64,000 nt of DNA from Schizophyllum amplum (Eukaryota; Basidiomycota; Agaricomycetes; Agaricales; Schizophyllaceae): assembly GCA_007026445.1 (NCBI GenBank), contig VDMD01000050.1, forward strand, positions 124,001-188,000, read 5' to 3'. Position numbers and translations under genes: made by a program. Under the pieces are notes generated by a model. It saw only the letters and a program-made list of their open reading frames with translations, searched no databases and was not told the DNA's origin. Shown in pieces: positions 42,339 to 56,228 of the stretch (its first letter is position 1; each line of letters starts with the position of its first letter).

Positions 42339-44521
42339 CTCCCCTCCTCCCCGACGCGCCCGCCGTCAATCTCGCCGTCCCGCCGCTGCCGCCGCCGACC
42401 ACGACGACAACCCTCGCAGGCTGATAGGTGAGTGGAGCCCGACGCATGTCCCTCTCAGCTGACTGACATGCTCTCAGGCAGTGCTCGACGGCGACGCATT
42501 GCGCCGCCGCCATGTTCGTCGTCTGCATGGTATGCCTCAGACCACGCGTCGTGTGCTCATCTGACATCGCCGCAGCAGCTTTTCCTCGTTGTCGTGTTGG
42601 CGTGGACGCACTATGTACTCAAGACACGGGCGGCGCATAGCGGCGCCCGCCACTCGCGCTCTTCTTCTTGGGCTATGCGGACGCGATGCGGGAGGATTCT
42701 AGATGTATTGGTGAGTTTTTTCAGTCGCGCTTTTTTCTGGAACTGACACATCGCACAGGATACGGACGGGGATGTCTTGCCGGCGCGTCGACGCCTTGGG
42801 GTGAGCGCGGGCGCACGCGCGGCCGAAGGCCGTGCTCACGGCGGCGGCGCGCAGCGCCGTCGCATGCGATAGTGTTGTCTTGTACTTTGGTGAGTCGACA
42901 TTCACTCTGCGGCGTCGGTCTCGTATTGACATTTCGATCAGGTTGCCAGTTGGGATGCTGGGGGTGTGGTCTCGGAGGTGCGTGCGAGGAGGACAACGGC
43001 GCGGCCGAAGGCCGCGCACACAGCGATGGCGCGCAGCGCCGTCGCCAGCTGTAAGGAAGTCGCTTCGTACTACGGTATGTTGTCCTATCTCTTGCTTTAC
43101 TGCTTTCCATTGACACTTTGCTAGGATGCGGGCGAGGGAATTTAGGCTACGGCGCGACGCGCGTAACCTCAGCAGGTGTTGGCGGCGACGGGGGGCACCC
43201 TCGCGCGGCCTCCGGCAGCGCCCAAAGCGGCAGCGCGCAGCGCGCAGCGCCGTCGCAAGCTGCACTGCCGTCGCTTCGTACCATGGTGAGTGAGTGTATT
43301 TCTCGCTTTTCAGACTTTTCATTGACGTGTTGATCAGTTGTCGGAGGGGAGGATGGGCAGGCGCGACGCGCGCAGGCCGCCATCGCGGCGGGGGGAGGGG
43401 GACACCACCGCGCGGCCGAAGGCCGCGCATGGCGGCGGCGGCGCGCAGCGCCGTCGTGCTCGTCTGTGTCTCGAGTGCATGCCGCCTCAGACGTCGACAA
43501 GATTCTGACGGAGAGCAAGGTGCGTTGCACGTCTTGTGGTTGAAGATATAGCTGACCTTCCACAGCGTACATCGCCGTTCGCGGAGCAAGGTCTCCCCTC
43601 CTCAATGCCACCCTCAACGCAGCCCGACAGGCTCCCCACCATCAGACTCATGCTGTCATTGCCTGGAACTCCGTAGGCGATGACTATATGTATCGCCGTC
43701 CGGCGAGCGAGGTGAGTAGCCTACTACATCCTTACCATGTTGCTAACTATCATCATAGGTTACTCCATGCACGGATCATCGACAGCGATCGTTACTCACT
43801 CGCTCAAGCGATGAGTATATGTACTGCCGTCCGCCGAGCGACGTGGTCCTTCCCTCGGGACGCTCCTGGCCTTGTCAAGACAGTTCCACGATGTCCTCAG
43901 GACGCGAACGACGCCCTCAGGACGCGGCCGCTCTCACGAGGTTCTCATGTCGTCAAGACGTGCGCCGTCGTACGTACGAAACGACAGCTTAGGCGATGAG
44001 TACACAGATCGCCGTCCGCCGAGCGGACCTTTGGTGAGTGCTAGTAGTCGTCGGTCAAGCTCGATCTGACTTGTCTCGTAGGTCCCTCGCTGTCGTCGTG
44101 TGCGTCGTGCGCGCCGCTGGAAGGCGTCCGACTCGCCAACCCCGGCAAGCGACGAAGCAATGTATCGTCATCCGGCGAGCAGGATTTGTGCCCCGCGCTT
44201 GCACCTTGTGAGTGCGATGGCCTTTTGTTTTGTATTCCGCGGACGTTCTCAAGGTCGCGACTGCGTTGTCGACGCCGCCCTTCAAGTTCGTCGTCGGGAT
44301 CCTCGCCACTCCCGGGACATGTTCATGGCGCTCGGAATCGACTCTGGGGACTCCCTCGCCGTGCTGAAGGTAGGCGCCGGGAGCGAGATAGACGAGCGGG
44401 GGGCGTTGCAATTGTGTTGTCTGGGTAGCTCTTTGTTCTACTACTAGGCTCTGCCCAGGGCAAGGTGGTATTGCAGTTAGACTAGGACAGCGCTGTATCG
44501 TCGAATTGATCTGAAAATAAA
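42291..44521 (+). other. Predicted intron-rich transcription unit of repeated exons, unit 2
   Basis: Same as unit 1 with offset 10,508-10,509; one extra T in the third intron. TATA at 42291, AATAAA at 44516-44521. Confidence 0.5.
44516..44521 (+). terminator. Polyadenylation signal AATAAA, unit 2
   Basis: Same as unit 1. Confidence 0.45.
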
Positions 44522-45192
44522 GGGATACGACTCTGGCTTTACAACGAGTTAGGAAATACAACGACTTGAAAGTACGATGCAATGGCTTTACATTGAAGTT
44601 GAACTTGCTGAACTCGCGTGACTGTGAGAAGCTTGGCGCGGCGTTGAGAGGGCGCGGGGACTCGGGCATGAAAGGCACAGACGGCGTTGTATTCGGCCCA
44701 AGTGATTCGACCCACAGGACTCGCAGCACGAGCCCTCCCTCTCCACATAGAACGATTGGCACTGGTCATCCGAGTGCGTGCGCGCTTTCGCGATGCCGAT
44801 AGCTGAAGAATCAAGGCAACGACGAGCGACGCGCGCTCTGCAGTCCTTGGGAATGAAAGGCACAAACACGGTTGTATTTCGGCTACCTACGACTACATAC
44901 ATGAGCTTACCGCGCCACCGGGTCCCTTGTCCTCCAAAAACCCCTCAGATAGCCCTCCCTCTCGCACAGAACGATAGGCACTCATCGTCCGAGTGCACGC
45001 GCGCTTTCGCGATGTCGATAGCTGAGAAAACAAGGTGAGTGCAGTCAGTGCATCCACGCCCAAGACCGCATACTCGGCTGCCTTTCGCACAAGCTCGCGC
45101 CTGGCTCGCGCTATCCCTTGAGACGCGGGCACCCTCGCAGTCCCGCACTCGTCGCGACCGAGTAGGCGGGCAGCGGCCGGCAGGGCGAGGAG

Positions 45193-45419
45193 TATAAAAG
45201 CCCTCCCCTCTCACCCTTCTTTCACCATTCCTCCCCCTTCCTCTCGCCTTGCCGCTGGTCGTGCTCGCCGCCGCCAGTCGTGCCGTCGTCCGTCGTTGCG
45301 CTGCTGGAGGGGGTTATGCTGCTGGTATGCGGGGGCTATGTCCGTCGAGAGCCCACTCGTCGGAGGCTCGTCGTCTCGTCAGTACCTACACTCACCCGTA
45401 CCTACTCGTAGTCGTCGTG
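45193..45419 (+). promoter_or_regulatory. Junction promoter with TATAAAAG, unit 2
   Basis: Identical to the unit 1 junction promoter; TATAAAAG at 45193-45200. Confidence 0.45.
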
Positions 45420-45423
45420 GCAC

Positions 45424-45468
45424 GCCCCCGGACATGGGCCCCTGTAGGGGGAACCCATGTCCGGGGGC
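45424..45468. repeat. 45-bp palindrome at the unit 2/3 junction
   Basis: Identical to the palindrome at 34915. Confidence 0.85.
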
Positions 45469-45517
45469 CCACAAAAGGAGGGATGGGCGCTAGACACCTA
45501 TCAAAATCCATGCCGGT

Positions 45518-46869
45518 TCAGCGCGCTACAACATCACGTGAGAGCCTGGGGGCCGAGGACGTGGAGGTCTTACACGAGCACACGAGCTGGACGACGGGGA
45601 TGTGCTCTGCTTGCGAGAACATTTGGTCCAAGGAGGCCGGGCTCGGCCCGCAGATGAGCAACTCGTCGTATGTCGAGCTGCGTGCGCGGCGGGTGAGAAC
45701 GTGCGACTTCGAACGACCACAAAACGTACAAAGGAAGACTCTTTCCCGCATTCATCGCATAGACGGCGAGGAGAGACTGCAACAAGATCAGCACAATCCG
45801 ACGTCGCTGGTCCTGGTTGACTGACCAAGAAGCCGCGCCACTGCAGACAGGACGTGTCCCTTGAGGATACATCAGGCAGCTGGCAGACGGCCTCGATGAC
45901 GCCGAGCTCGGAGAGCGTGCGCAGCTGCCACACTGCGGCGGCCGCCCACGGATGCGTGCTGTTCGGGGTATAGGCTGTCTGATGCTCAGCACAACGGTAT
46001 ACAAGCAGAAGAATAAGCACTTACTCACGTCTAGGACGTTGAGGAGGAAGCAAGAGGTGGCGTTCTCGATGGAAGCGAAAGACGTGATGCCGTCCTGGTG
46101 CGCCTGGCGTACGGCCTCGCCGTGCAGTCGGGCGGATAGCAGCTTCCGCCGGGCGCCAAGCTCGCTCATCTGCAAAGAGCCTAGGGGTGCGGACGAGACT
46201 GCATCCCACTTGAGATGAGCCGCGGAGAATCGGTCGCCGCTGGGATCGTAGCCGACGTATGAGGGCTCGACGGACACGAGGGACGCGGCGGCGAGGATGC
46301 AGAGGGTGAGGATGCGCTTCTGCGGGGCATGAGAGCGAAAGTCCCATCCGCAACTCGTCATCTGATCCTTGTAGCTGAGCAAGGGGACGAGGGGAGTGGG
46401 GGAAGGCATGCTGAGTGCAATTACTGAAGGCACGCGTGAGATGGAGCTGGCAATGAATTTTAGGTACGCACTTTCGAGGGCATCCTGTATGAGGTTTCCT
46501 GGGATGAGCTTATGCGTGCTTGCGACAGAGGGAAGGACGAGGGAATGACATCCATTGGGCGCAGGTCCGGGGGAACTCGAACTCGAGCTCTCGCTCGCCG
46601 CTTCCTGACGCGCTTTATTGGCGAGAGCCTTTGCGCCAGTTCCTCGAGCCTTTCTGGGATGAATTGTCGTTGTACACCTGGCCGAGTGTGAGCTCCAGTC
46701 AGCAACAAAAGGGGCGGTGAACGCACTGAATTCCCTTTTCCAAGCAGCGAGGGCATGGCTTCGCATCCGGCTGAGGGTGACATATGACCCTCTTTGCTTT
46801 GCAGTAATCGCAGGCGCGTTTCTTCTTGTGATTCTGCGCGTCGTCGGCGCGGTCGTCGTGGACGTTCAT
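45518..46869 (-). pseudogene. 3'-truncated copy of the Zn2Cys6 regulator (unit 3)
   Basis: Same truncated gene as at 35009-36360, exactly 10,509 bp further on, with no differences noticed in the coding parts. The DNA-binding domain and all retained splice sites are intact. It ends with the same junction-derived tail and stop at 45518. Confidence 0.8.
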
Positions 46870-47493
46870 GGACGGGAGAGCCAACGTCGGTAAGCATAAT
46901 TGTGATGAGCGCGGAAGACGCTTGCGCGGCGGTGCGGCAGCGCCACCGTAGCGCCCGGCCCGGCATTCCACGGTCTTGGCGCTCCCCTTGTTTACCTTAG
47001 ACGCCGACGAGCCAGCGACAGATGCCCAATGCAATACCCTCCCTTTACTGGATCAGTATCAGTCTTATGACTGACAATGGAATCTCATCCCACACTACGA
47101 TTCCCGGATCCTATGCCAGACGTTGATCTGACTTTTGCCAAACTGAAGGTAGCTCAACCGTCAAAGCCGCGATCTGGTTGCGCCAGTGTCATTCGTGCAT
47201 AGCGCGTCCCCCAACACCGTCTGATTTTGCTTGCGAGATTCTAGGTCATGATCTCCCTTCGCTCTGGCAGTCTCCGAGGCTCCTCTCAAAGCTGCGGCAG
47301 GCGACCCGCGAAAGGGCAAGAACGCACTGAGAACAGTAAACTACCTTCATGCTATATCAGACGATTCCGTGCAACGGCTCGACACCTCTCATCGCCCCTT
47401 CCACACTGTGGCCAGCTCGCGCGCGTGCACAAATCAGGCGAGAATCATGAATTTCCTACTTACTCGCAATGCCTACATCGTCGTATACAATAT

Positions 47494-48070
47494 CCCTCCC
47501 TTCGTTGAGGCCCCCTCCCTCTCCCCCCTCCACCCTCGCAAGACGCCCCCTCACCCTCGTATACACCCCCCTCACCCTCGTATACACCCCCCTCACCCTC
47601 GTATACACCCCCCTCACCCTCGTATACACCCCCCTCACCCTCGCAGACCTCTTGCTCACCCTCGTAGACAAGCCCCCCTCCGCGAAATTCGCGGATGCTT
47701 CCTCCTCTCCATCGTCCCATTAGCCCCCTCCATCTTCCTATTAGCCCCCCTTCGCCTTTGAGAATAACCCCCTCCACCTTCACAGTTGCCCCCTCCGCCT
47801 TTGAAAATACCCCAATCACCTTCACAGTTGCCCCCTCCACCTTCACAGTTGCCCCCTCCACCTTTACAGACGCCCCTCCGCCTTCGCAGGTGCCGCATAC
47901 AACCCCCCTCCCGCATTCGCAGGGGCCCCCTCCACCCTCTCAGTCGCCCCCTCACCTTGCAGTCGCCCCCCTCCGCCTTCGCAGTGTCCCCCTCCGCCTT
48001 CGCAGTGTCCCCCCTCCATCGCAGTGCCCCCCTTTTCGCCCCCGCAGACGCCCCCCTTCATCTTGCAGAC
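47494..48070. repeat. C-rich minisatellite, unit 3
   Basis: Same array as in unit 2; it differs mainly in the number of Cs between repeats (six rather than five in places), as expected for slippage. Confidence 0.85.
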
Positions 48071-48109
48071 AAAAAACATAAACTTGGCGCTCCCAACCAG
48101 TGGATTAAC

Positions 48110-48791
48110 ACGACGACGTGTAGCGGCGAGGCATCACGACGGCGTGCAGCGGCGAGGCATCACGACGACGTGCAGTGGCGACCACGGTGACGACCGACCA
48201 CGACCACGGTCAGGACGACCACGGCGACGCCGCAAATATATGCGGCCCTGATGATGAGTATGTGCAGCGCGAGTGGAGGCGGCGGGGACGGACCTGGCGT
48301 TGAGGAGGGGTTTGTTGCCGTCGACGGTGAGATACAGGCGACATCGTCGACGGCGAGATAAAGTCGTCGACGTCGAGATAAAGACGCCGTCGTCGACGTC
48401 GAGATGAAGACGCCGTCGTCGACGTCGAAGTAAAGACGCCATCGTCATAGTAAAGGCGCCGTCGTCGAAGTAAAGACGCCGTCTTCAAAGTAAAGGCGCC
48501 ATCGTCGAAGTAAAGGCGCTGTCGTCAAAATAAAGGGCCGTTGTCGACGTCGAGATCGTGCCGCCCTCGTCCGCACGCCCTTCACCACGCACATATCTGC
48601 CTGACAAGTTTAGTAAATAGATGATGTGGAAATATAGGATGACGCTCACTATATTAACTCGGACGTGAGGGGACGCGGCGACGGGCGGACGTGAGGAGAT
48701 GCGGCGACCGCCGGACGTGAAGGGACGCGGCGACGGCCGGACGTGAAGGGACGCGGCGACGGCCCGACGTGAAGGGAAAGCGGCGAGGCAG
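48110..48791. repeat. Three ~26-bp-period minisatellites, unit 3
   Basis: Matches unit 2 in length and sequence. Confidence 0.75.
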
Positions 48792-49074
48792 GTCATCTAC
48801 GAAAAGTGATAGCAAGGAAAAGTCAATACGATAATTGACAAAGGGGACATGATATAAATCGACCCACCGGTCGGGTAAGCCGTGTCGTTAGAGTGAGGAC
48901 GGAGAAGGGGAGCGCTGTGGGTGTTTGCAAAGTTGCTGTGCGGCGGGAGCGAGGGCGACCGTGGCATCGGGGACGAGGGCGACGGTGGCGTTGAGAGCGG
49001 AGGAGACGATGGTAGGAGCGAGGGCGAGAGCAATGGCGAGGGCGAGGGCGACAGCGACAGCGAGACCAGGGCGA

Positions 49075-52000
49075 ATCAGTCCTGAATCAAGCGTTCAATA
49101 AACGATGCTCAACGACATGAACAGCGAAATACGCACTGTGATTGATAACCCTGACCTCCTTGCCGAGGTTGACCGGGATCGCCTCTGACGGTGATCTCCT
49201 CACTAGCGCACGACGCACGCAGTCACCGTCCTACCTGCCTGCAATAGAAAAGTCAACAAACAAAACCCGCCACGAACCGGACACAAACTCACCAGTCATC
49301 GTCGTGAGCGTAGACGTCGGTGGGCGCACGAGGGGAGGTGACGGCGGCCAGGTCGAGGCGAGCCGAGTTACAGGGCAAAGTCGGCGACGCCGACGTCGAG
49401 CTCAAGACAAAGTCAGCAAGGGTAAGTGGGGACAAGGGGAGACAGCGAAAGCGCTGCCTCAATCACCCCCCACCCCTCGACTCTTATACACTGCCAGCAT
49501 CGTTAGCCTTTCCAACCTCCTTGAAACAACGTCAGACGGGTACCGAGCAGCCCCCCGAGAATCGGGGGCCGAGATCGACTTACGAAAGCGCGGAAGATTT
49601 GGTGGCGCGGGGCCACGCGCGCGGCCGCGTTCAGGAGGTTCGACTTTTGAACATTCATCGCGCAGTCGGTTTCCCCGGGTCGGCGATTGCAGCGCGCCGT
49701 CGTCGAGTCCAGGGTACATTGCTGCGCGTCCGAGGGGATGGGCTGGCGATACCGGAGGCTGTAGTATTTTGCGTGGTTCGAAGCGCCGCGTCGCGTCGCG
49801 TTCGCGCCGTCCTGAGTGAGCTTTGCGTCAAGGAAAGCCTCGTAATGCAGTATGAACACGCACCCCGGTTCTTGCTTGACGTGTCCCGCAGCCGAGAACC
49901 CCGCAAAAGCGCCCCACGAAAATCGAGGTGGACGTTGAAGACGACCACGTAAGGCCCCTTCCCCATTGGGAGTTCCTTGTTGTTGAACAATGCGGCGTCC
50001 ACGAACGCGCCTCCCGCGTCGTCCTCCTCCTCTCTCGAGCTCAGCCCGGGTACGATAATGCTCGGGGACCTCGGAGACACGTGTGTCCGCCGTGTCCAGG
50101 TAGAATTGGTGCTCCCTGCGCTCTGTAAGTTGCTGTGTATGGGCGGGGAAATGAAAACGAACATGGCGAGGATGCGAGGGCAGCGCGCAATCTTCCGCTG
50201 CGGGTCGGCGTTACGTGGGGCCGAACAAGCTACCGCTAGACGACCCGAACTCGCGGCGAGCGCGGAAATGGACGACAGTGGGGTGGAAGATTCGGCAGCC
50301 AGACAGGGAGTATGCGCGATGGCGAGTGCGTGCGACCCTCGGCGGTCGGCAGGTAGTCGTACGCAAGCTCCAACCTCCTGAATGAGTCAATGGCGTTTCA
50401 GGTAGCTCGGGCGGGGGAGGAATTGGGAGTGCGGTGAGGTGAGGGACGACGAGGAAGGGATGGCGTACTGTGCGTGGTGTAGCGTGCGGACGCGTTGTAA
50501 GCTTTGTAGAGAGCGTACCACGTATGTCATAAACAACATGTCGTACAGGTGTCAGTCGTCGGACGCGAGATGCGTATGATACGAGCGACGCGAAAACGAC
50601 GCCACATAATAAAATCGACGCTCTTCGCGTACTAGCACTCGCTGCGTTATACGGTGAGAGCTATAGCACCGTGAGACACGCCCAGTTCACCCTGTACAGT
50701 CGTTTTGGGTGAGAAATATTTTAGGCGGGCATGTCAACTTACGAGGATGAAGACGTCGAGTTCTACATGCAAACATCCTAGACCTTTGGAACGATAAGAC
50801 AGAACGCTGATCTCGCCCATCGGCGCATATCCCCGAGTTATGAAGCGGGATACGTGAACAAACTCCGCGCGACCCATCGCGGCACTTGGCGAGGGCGCGC
50901 TCGCGCTCCGGACGGTAGAGATGCGCGTATTGCGTGCGGTTCTGAATGTTCCGAGAATTCCAGCGGATCCGGACGGTGGCGGCGCCCCAAAACTCTAGAT
51001 AGTTATCGGAGGATGAGTGGAACCGAAAAGCGCCTTGTCCGAGGCGGCGGAGGCAAGCGATGGGTGGGATGGACGTGGATGATGGGGACAAGTTGAACTT
51101 CGGCGCGTCGGACCGGCTGCGACGATCATGATTCATGTTGTTCCCGACCGTCATCATCGCCCGCGAACGGTGTCCACGTCGACCTCGACGCTCCGTCTTG
51201 AATTCAGACTCAATACTTATCATTGCTTTGCTTGAGACCGTGTGGAGCAGCCTCAAAAAACGCTACTGGCCTCTCGGTCGACCAGCAAGCGCTCGAGTGG
51301 CGCCGCTCTCCTCAAGGTCCCCCGAATAGCACTTCAAGTCCGAGGACCATCCTGATCGGCTACGTAAGGAAGACTATCTAGGTTCCGCCCGGCGGCCCTG
51401 ATCTACGGCTTCGGACGTCATTAGGCCGAATTGGTGGCCTTGTTGCCCAGTCGAACGGTGGGGTGGCGCGCACAGCGCCTCCGCCGCGAGCGTCAGCTCG
51501 TGCTCTCGCGTCCCGTATGGCAGCGCATGTCATTGGAACAATTGATGTCGGAAACGCTAGGGAATATACAGGTACTCGTCGGTAGCCACGAGATGAGATT
51601 CAACGTTGAACTTGTAGACACGACGGACGCAGCGTCCCCGCAGACCCTGTGCTTCCGATTAATCAGCGACTCAACGTATTGGTTCGCGAGATGAAGAGTC
51701 GGCGCGGGAATGCACGAGGGAGATGTGGAAGTACGGAAGATTCAGGAGGTTGGAAACGTGAGTGATGAACTTACCTCTGTAAGCAATGTCGGGGTGCGCT
51801 ACTGCGCTGCTGTCGTTGATGGTGGCGCTGAATGATGCGGACGTAGTGCGATGATGTCATTTAACTGCGCGCGCGTTCTAAAGAGGCCCGGAGATGGAAG
51901 ATTCGGGGTGACAGGTCAGCGGGAAGGTGGGGAAGGGTGGTTGAGCGCGTAAGTTGCACGAGTGACTTTCTGTTGCTGTCCTTGTCGGTGATCAGGCGCT

Positions 52001-52690
52001 GGACTATTTACTCATGTAGAAATTGAATCATCATTCCAGTGAGCAAGTAGGCATGTCGAGTGTGCTGCAGTCTGGCGTTGAGGTGCGCTCACACAACTCT
52101 ATACACATGTGGAACTTCCGTCTTGCAAGGGTGGGCGATCGCATTCTTCATACATTGCTGCCGAGTAGTATGCATCTTCCGCGCATCAAACATACTGACA
52201 CCTGTTCAGGAGGTTGGAAAAGCCTGTGCTGGCGCTGCGGAGGGCGAGAACTTTGGCATGGGCGCGCCACCAGCAATGTTCCGGGAATTCCAGCGGATCC
52301 AGAGCTGCGGCGGCGCTCTGGATTTTCATGAATCCTCGGAAGATTGAGCGGAGCCGAGTAGTACTTTTCTCATTCTGTTTGAGGGAGCGCGCGTCGAGCT
52401 GAGGGAGGTGGAAGACTGCCATCAAGTTCAACTTCGGCGTTCGGTCCGTGACGGTCTGTCGGATGCAGCCATTGTTTTCATTGTTTCTCACCACCGTGAC
52501 CTCCGCCTGATGAATTTTATAGAGGGATCCACTTCCGTGACTTGAGCTTACTCTTACAGAACATCATTTCTGAACTGTAGCCTTGCACTGACCACAAACT
52601 TCAAAGGCTCGCGAGTGAATGCGGCGTGCCGGGACTCAACTGCGGCCGAATAACGAGGCCTTTGTTGACGATCGGGGCGCCCAGATCTAC
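49075..52690. other. Degenerate, apparently non-coding part of unit 3 (type B)
   Basis: Homologous to 28056-31734 but a patchwork: 49.1-49.68, 50.04-50.27 and 50.74-51.30 kb are close to type A, the rest is strongly diverged. Keeps AAGTTSAACTT elements at 51090 and 52424. Confidence 0.5.
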
Positions 52691-52787
52691 CACGTACGAG
52701 GGTATGAATCGTGCTCGGCTCCCTTTAGCTCCGATGCTCGTATATATACCACTCCGCAGCGAGCTTGCCTCTTTTTCAACCATCATG
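52691..52787 (+). promoter_or_regulatory. Conserved core promoter with TATATATA, unit 3 (type B)
   Basis: Keeps CACGTACGAGGGTA, GCTCGGCTCCCTTTAGCTCC and TATATATA (52741-52748) despite divergence around it; ATG at 52785. Confidence 0.6.
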
Positions 52788-53399
52788 CCCCGTCCTCCCC
52801 AACGCATCCGCCGTCTATCTCATCTCCTCGTCGCCGCCGCCGACAACGACAATGACGCCCGTAGGCCGATAGGTGAGTAGAGCCTGACGCTTGTGCCCCT
52901 TCACGTCGACTGACCCACTCTCAGTCGTACTCGACGTTGTGGGCGACGGCGACGCGTCGTTGCCATGTCTGTCGTGGTCGTGGTGCGCCATCAACTCCTC
53001 GTTGTGTACTATGCTAACTCCTTCGCAGTCCTTCTTCCTCCTCGCTGACGTGTCCGCAAGGACGTCGCCTACGTCGATACCGTGACCTAAGCGGCGCGTA
53101 GCGCCGTCTTATGGTATCGTCTTGTACTTACTTCGGTGAGTTTTTTTCTCTCTTCGTGTTCTTGACTTTTCATTGAAATTCTTATTAGGGGCCTTGACGG
53201 GGCGGGAGATGGCGGCGGCCGGAGGCCGCGCATGGGGCGGCGTGCCGCCATATCTCAGGTGAGTCCCTTTGTTGTAGGCATTCCTTTTAGCTGACCTTTG
53301 GGCTAGGATCCGGATGCCGGGTCCCGTGATGGGGCGCGCCATCACGCCGCTGCTGGTGTTCACTAGGAGATGCGGGGGACTTGGGAGGCGGGGAGGACC

Positions 53400-53442
53400 G
53401 CGCGGCCGTAGGCCGCGCATGAGGGCGGCGCGCAGCGCCGCC
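53400..53442 (+). repeat. Paired exonic GC hairpins, exon 5 of unit 3
   Basis: GCGCGGCCGTAGGCCGCGC (53400-53418) and GGCGGCGCGCAGCGCCGCC (53424-53442), both perfect 8-bp stems with 3-nt loops. The first has loop GTA instead of GAA while its stem is unchanged. Confidence 0.7.
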
Positions 53443-53591
53443 ATTCTCTCGGTGAGTTTCCCTTTGTCTGCGGCACACCTTCTCACTGATTTCTGGCTAG
53501 GACTCGGATGGGGGCTCTCGGCGACGTTGCAGGCGCTCGCGCCTTCCCCGCGCCCGCCAGGGCGCGGGAGCGGGCTCCGGCCGCGCATAGA

Positions 53592-53610
53592 GGCGGCGCG
53601 CAGCGCCGCC
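53592..53610 (+). repeat. Exonic GC hairpin GGCGGCGCGCAGCGCCGCC, exon 6 of unit 3
   Basis: Perfect 8-bp inverted repeat with GCA loop just before the GTGAGT donor at 53621; same element as at 53424. Confidence 0.7.
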
Positions 53611-55554
53611 ACTCCTTCCAGTGAGTTCTCTTTCGTTCGCGTCATTGTGTTTGCATTTGACGTTTCAATCAGGGCTCGGGTGGGGGGGCCTCGGCGACGG
53701 TGCGGGAGGTCGCGATGCCGTGAGACGAGGGAGACGTGCCGCGCCGCCATTCAACTGGTGTCTTTGGTGAGTTATTATCATCGATTACTTTGGTCATTTT
53801 GCTGAAATTTCTCAGAGTGTCGTGGGCCGTTGCCGTCGTGAATCGAAGTTGTTGTCGGGACTCGAGATTGCTATCGGTACGTCCTCGTGTTCTCTTTCCT
53901 TATCTTACGGCCTCACCTCTGTAGATGTCGCCGTTGATATAGATTTTCGAATACTTGTCGGCTGCGTCGGAGGCGCGCTACACCATCCGCGCGTTCATCA
54001 TCCGGCGTGCAATCATCGTCTGGCGCTTCTCCTCAACATTGACGAGCGGGCGGCTCGGCATCCAGGAGCACATCTTACAAGCTTGTGAGTTGGACGTACC
54101 TTGACGAGGTTCGTGGAATGACGTTTATTGCAGGAATGTCTATGCACTCTACCACGACCTGATGCAGGTCCTACAGGCGATGAGTATACACGAGCAAGGT
54201 GAGTGGCTTCCCTGGTTGTACAAGACTTCGCTGACTGCCCACCCGCCTAGGCGTTGAGTATATGTATCGCCGTCCGCCGAGCGACGTCCTCGATGTTCTG
54301 CTCATCGTCGTAACGACGGTAGTGTCGCCGATACGTGCGCCATGGCATCTTCAAGGCGCACTCGACATAGCTTTGAACCTACGGTGCATCGCCGTAGGCG
54401 ATGAGTATATGGATCGTCGTCCGGCGAGCGAGGTGGGTGAGCCGGTGCATTCATTCTATGCTGCTGATTACGGTCATCGGCTTGCTACTTTCGACGGCGA
54501 TATATACCTATGTACTCAGGCAATGAGTATATGTATCGCCGTCCCGCGAGTGACCTGCTCGACGTCCTGAGCGCGTCCTCGTCGTTACAACGCACTCGCC
54601 GCCGTCGTCACAACGCACTCGCTGCCGTTACCGCAAGACCATAGCTTAGGCGATGAGCATACAGATCGTCTTCCGATGAGCGAGGTGAATGAATTGCCTG
54701 AGTGTTCGAGACATTGCTGACTGTGCACCCCTAGGCGATGAGTATATGTATCGGCGTCTTGCGAGCGACGTGATCGACGTCGGACGTCATTAAGACGCGC
54801 TCGCCGTCGCGGCTACCACTCCCTCACGACGATCTCTACGCCTTCCGGACGTGCTCGACATCGTCAAGACATCCCGACGCCGTTCAAGGCGTGCACCCAT
54901 CGCCCTCAACTTTGACCGCGCTCTCGGGACGAGCTGTACGCCTCAGACGCGTTAGACCGTCGCTGTTGTCATCCATCCAGCGGGTCGTCTAGGCGATGAG
55001 TATATGGATCGCCGTCCGCAAGAAGGCCATTGGTGAGTGCTCAGTTGTGGCCGAGTTTGAACTGATTGACCTTTCGATCCCTCGCCATCGTTGTATGCGA
55101 GTCTGCGCGCCCCTGGAAGCTGGGGAACGCCTCCGACACGCGCGACACTCTCCGTCTACGCTCTTGGCCGCCCCGCCAAGCGACGAAGCAACGTATCGTC
55201 GTCCGGCGAGCAGGGCTTGCACCCCGCGCGTACCCTTGTGAGTACAATGTGCCTTTGATTTGTAGTTCGCTGACGTTCTCAAGGTCGCGACTGCGTTGTC
55301 GACGCCGCCCTTCAAGTTCGTCGTCGGGATCCTCGCCACTCCCGGGACATGTTCACGGCGCTCGAGGTCGACTCCGGGGACTCCCTCGCCTTGCTCTGTC
55401 TGGAGCGAGGTCGACGAGCGCGACTGGGTGCGAGGGTGCGAGGGGACTTTATCGTGTTCAACAGGTAGCTCTTTGTTCTACTACTAGGCTCTGCCCAGGG
55501 CAAGGTGGTATTGCAGTTAGACTAGGCAGCGCTGTATTGTCGAATTAATCTGAA

Positions 55555-55560
55555 AATAAA
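55555..55560 (+). terminator. Polyadenylation signal AATAAA, unit 3
   Basis: Conserved although the upstream exons are type B. Confidence 0.45.
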
Positions 55561-56228
55561 AGGATACGATGGCTTTACAACGAGTTAGGAAATACAACGA
55601 CTTGAAAGTACGATGCAATGGCTTTACATTGAAGTTGAACTTGCTGAGCTCGCGTGACTGTGAGAAGCTTGGCGCGGCGTTGAGAGGGCGCGGGGACTCG
55701 GGCATGAAAGGCACAGACGGCGTTGTATTCGGCACAAGTGATTCGACCCACAGGACTCGCAGAATGAGCCATCCCTCTCCACATAGAACGATTGGCACTG
55801 GTCATCCGAGTGCGTGCGCGCTTTCGCAATGTCGATAGCTGAAGAATCAAGGCAACGACGAGCGACGCGCGCTCTGCAGTCCTTGGGAATGAAAGGCACA
55901 AACACGGTTGTATTTCGGCTACCTACGACTACCTACATAAGCTTACCGCGCCACCGGGTCCCTTGTCCTCCAAAATTCCCTGGGACCGGCCTCCCTCTCG
56001 CACAGAACAATATGCACTTATCGTCCGAGTGCACGCGCGCTTTCGCGATGTCGATAGCTGAGAAAACAAGGTGAGTGCAGTCAGTGCATCCACGCCCAAG
56101 ACCGCATACTCGGCTGCCTTTCGCACAAGCTCGCGCCTGGCTCGCGCTATCCCTTGAGACGCGGGCACCCTCGCAGTCCCGCACTCGTCGCGACCGAGTA
56201 GGCGGGCAGCGGCCGGCAGGGCGAGGAG

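Larger units (their letters stand above)
35060..45568. repeat. Tandem array unit 2 (10,509 bp, right half type A)
   Basis: Corresponding points in units 2 and 3 lie exactly 10,509 bp apart through the left half (for example the truncated gene starts at 36360 and 46869). The right half matches unit 1. Confidence 0.9.
52741..55560 (+). other. Predicted intron-rich transcription unit of repeated exons, unit 3 (type B)
   Basis: Diverged version, about 600 bp longer. Predicted introns at the same places as in unit 1: 52873-52924, 52983-53028, 53136-53188, 53259-53306, 53452-53500, 53621-53672 and 53767-53815 (46-53 nt), with more beyond. Exons 5-7 begin with GGATCCGGATG, GACTCGGATGGGGG and GGCTCGGGTGGGGG and are plain tandem duplicates. 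Eight GDEYMYRRPASE-like segments lie between 54176 and 55213, against four in type A. AATAAA at 55555-55560. Confidence 0.5.
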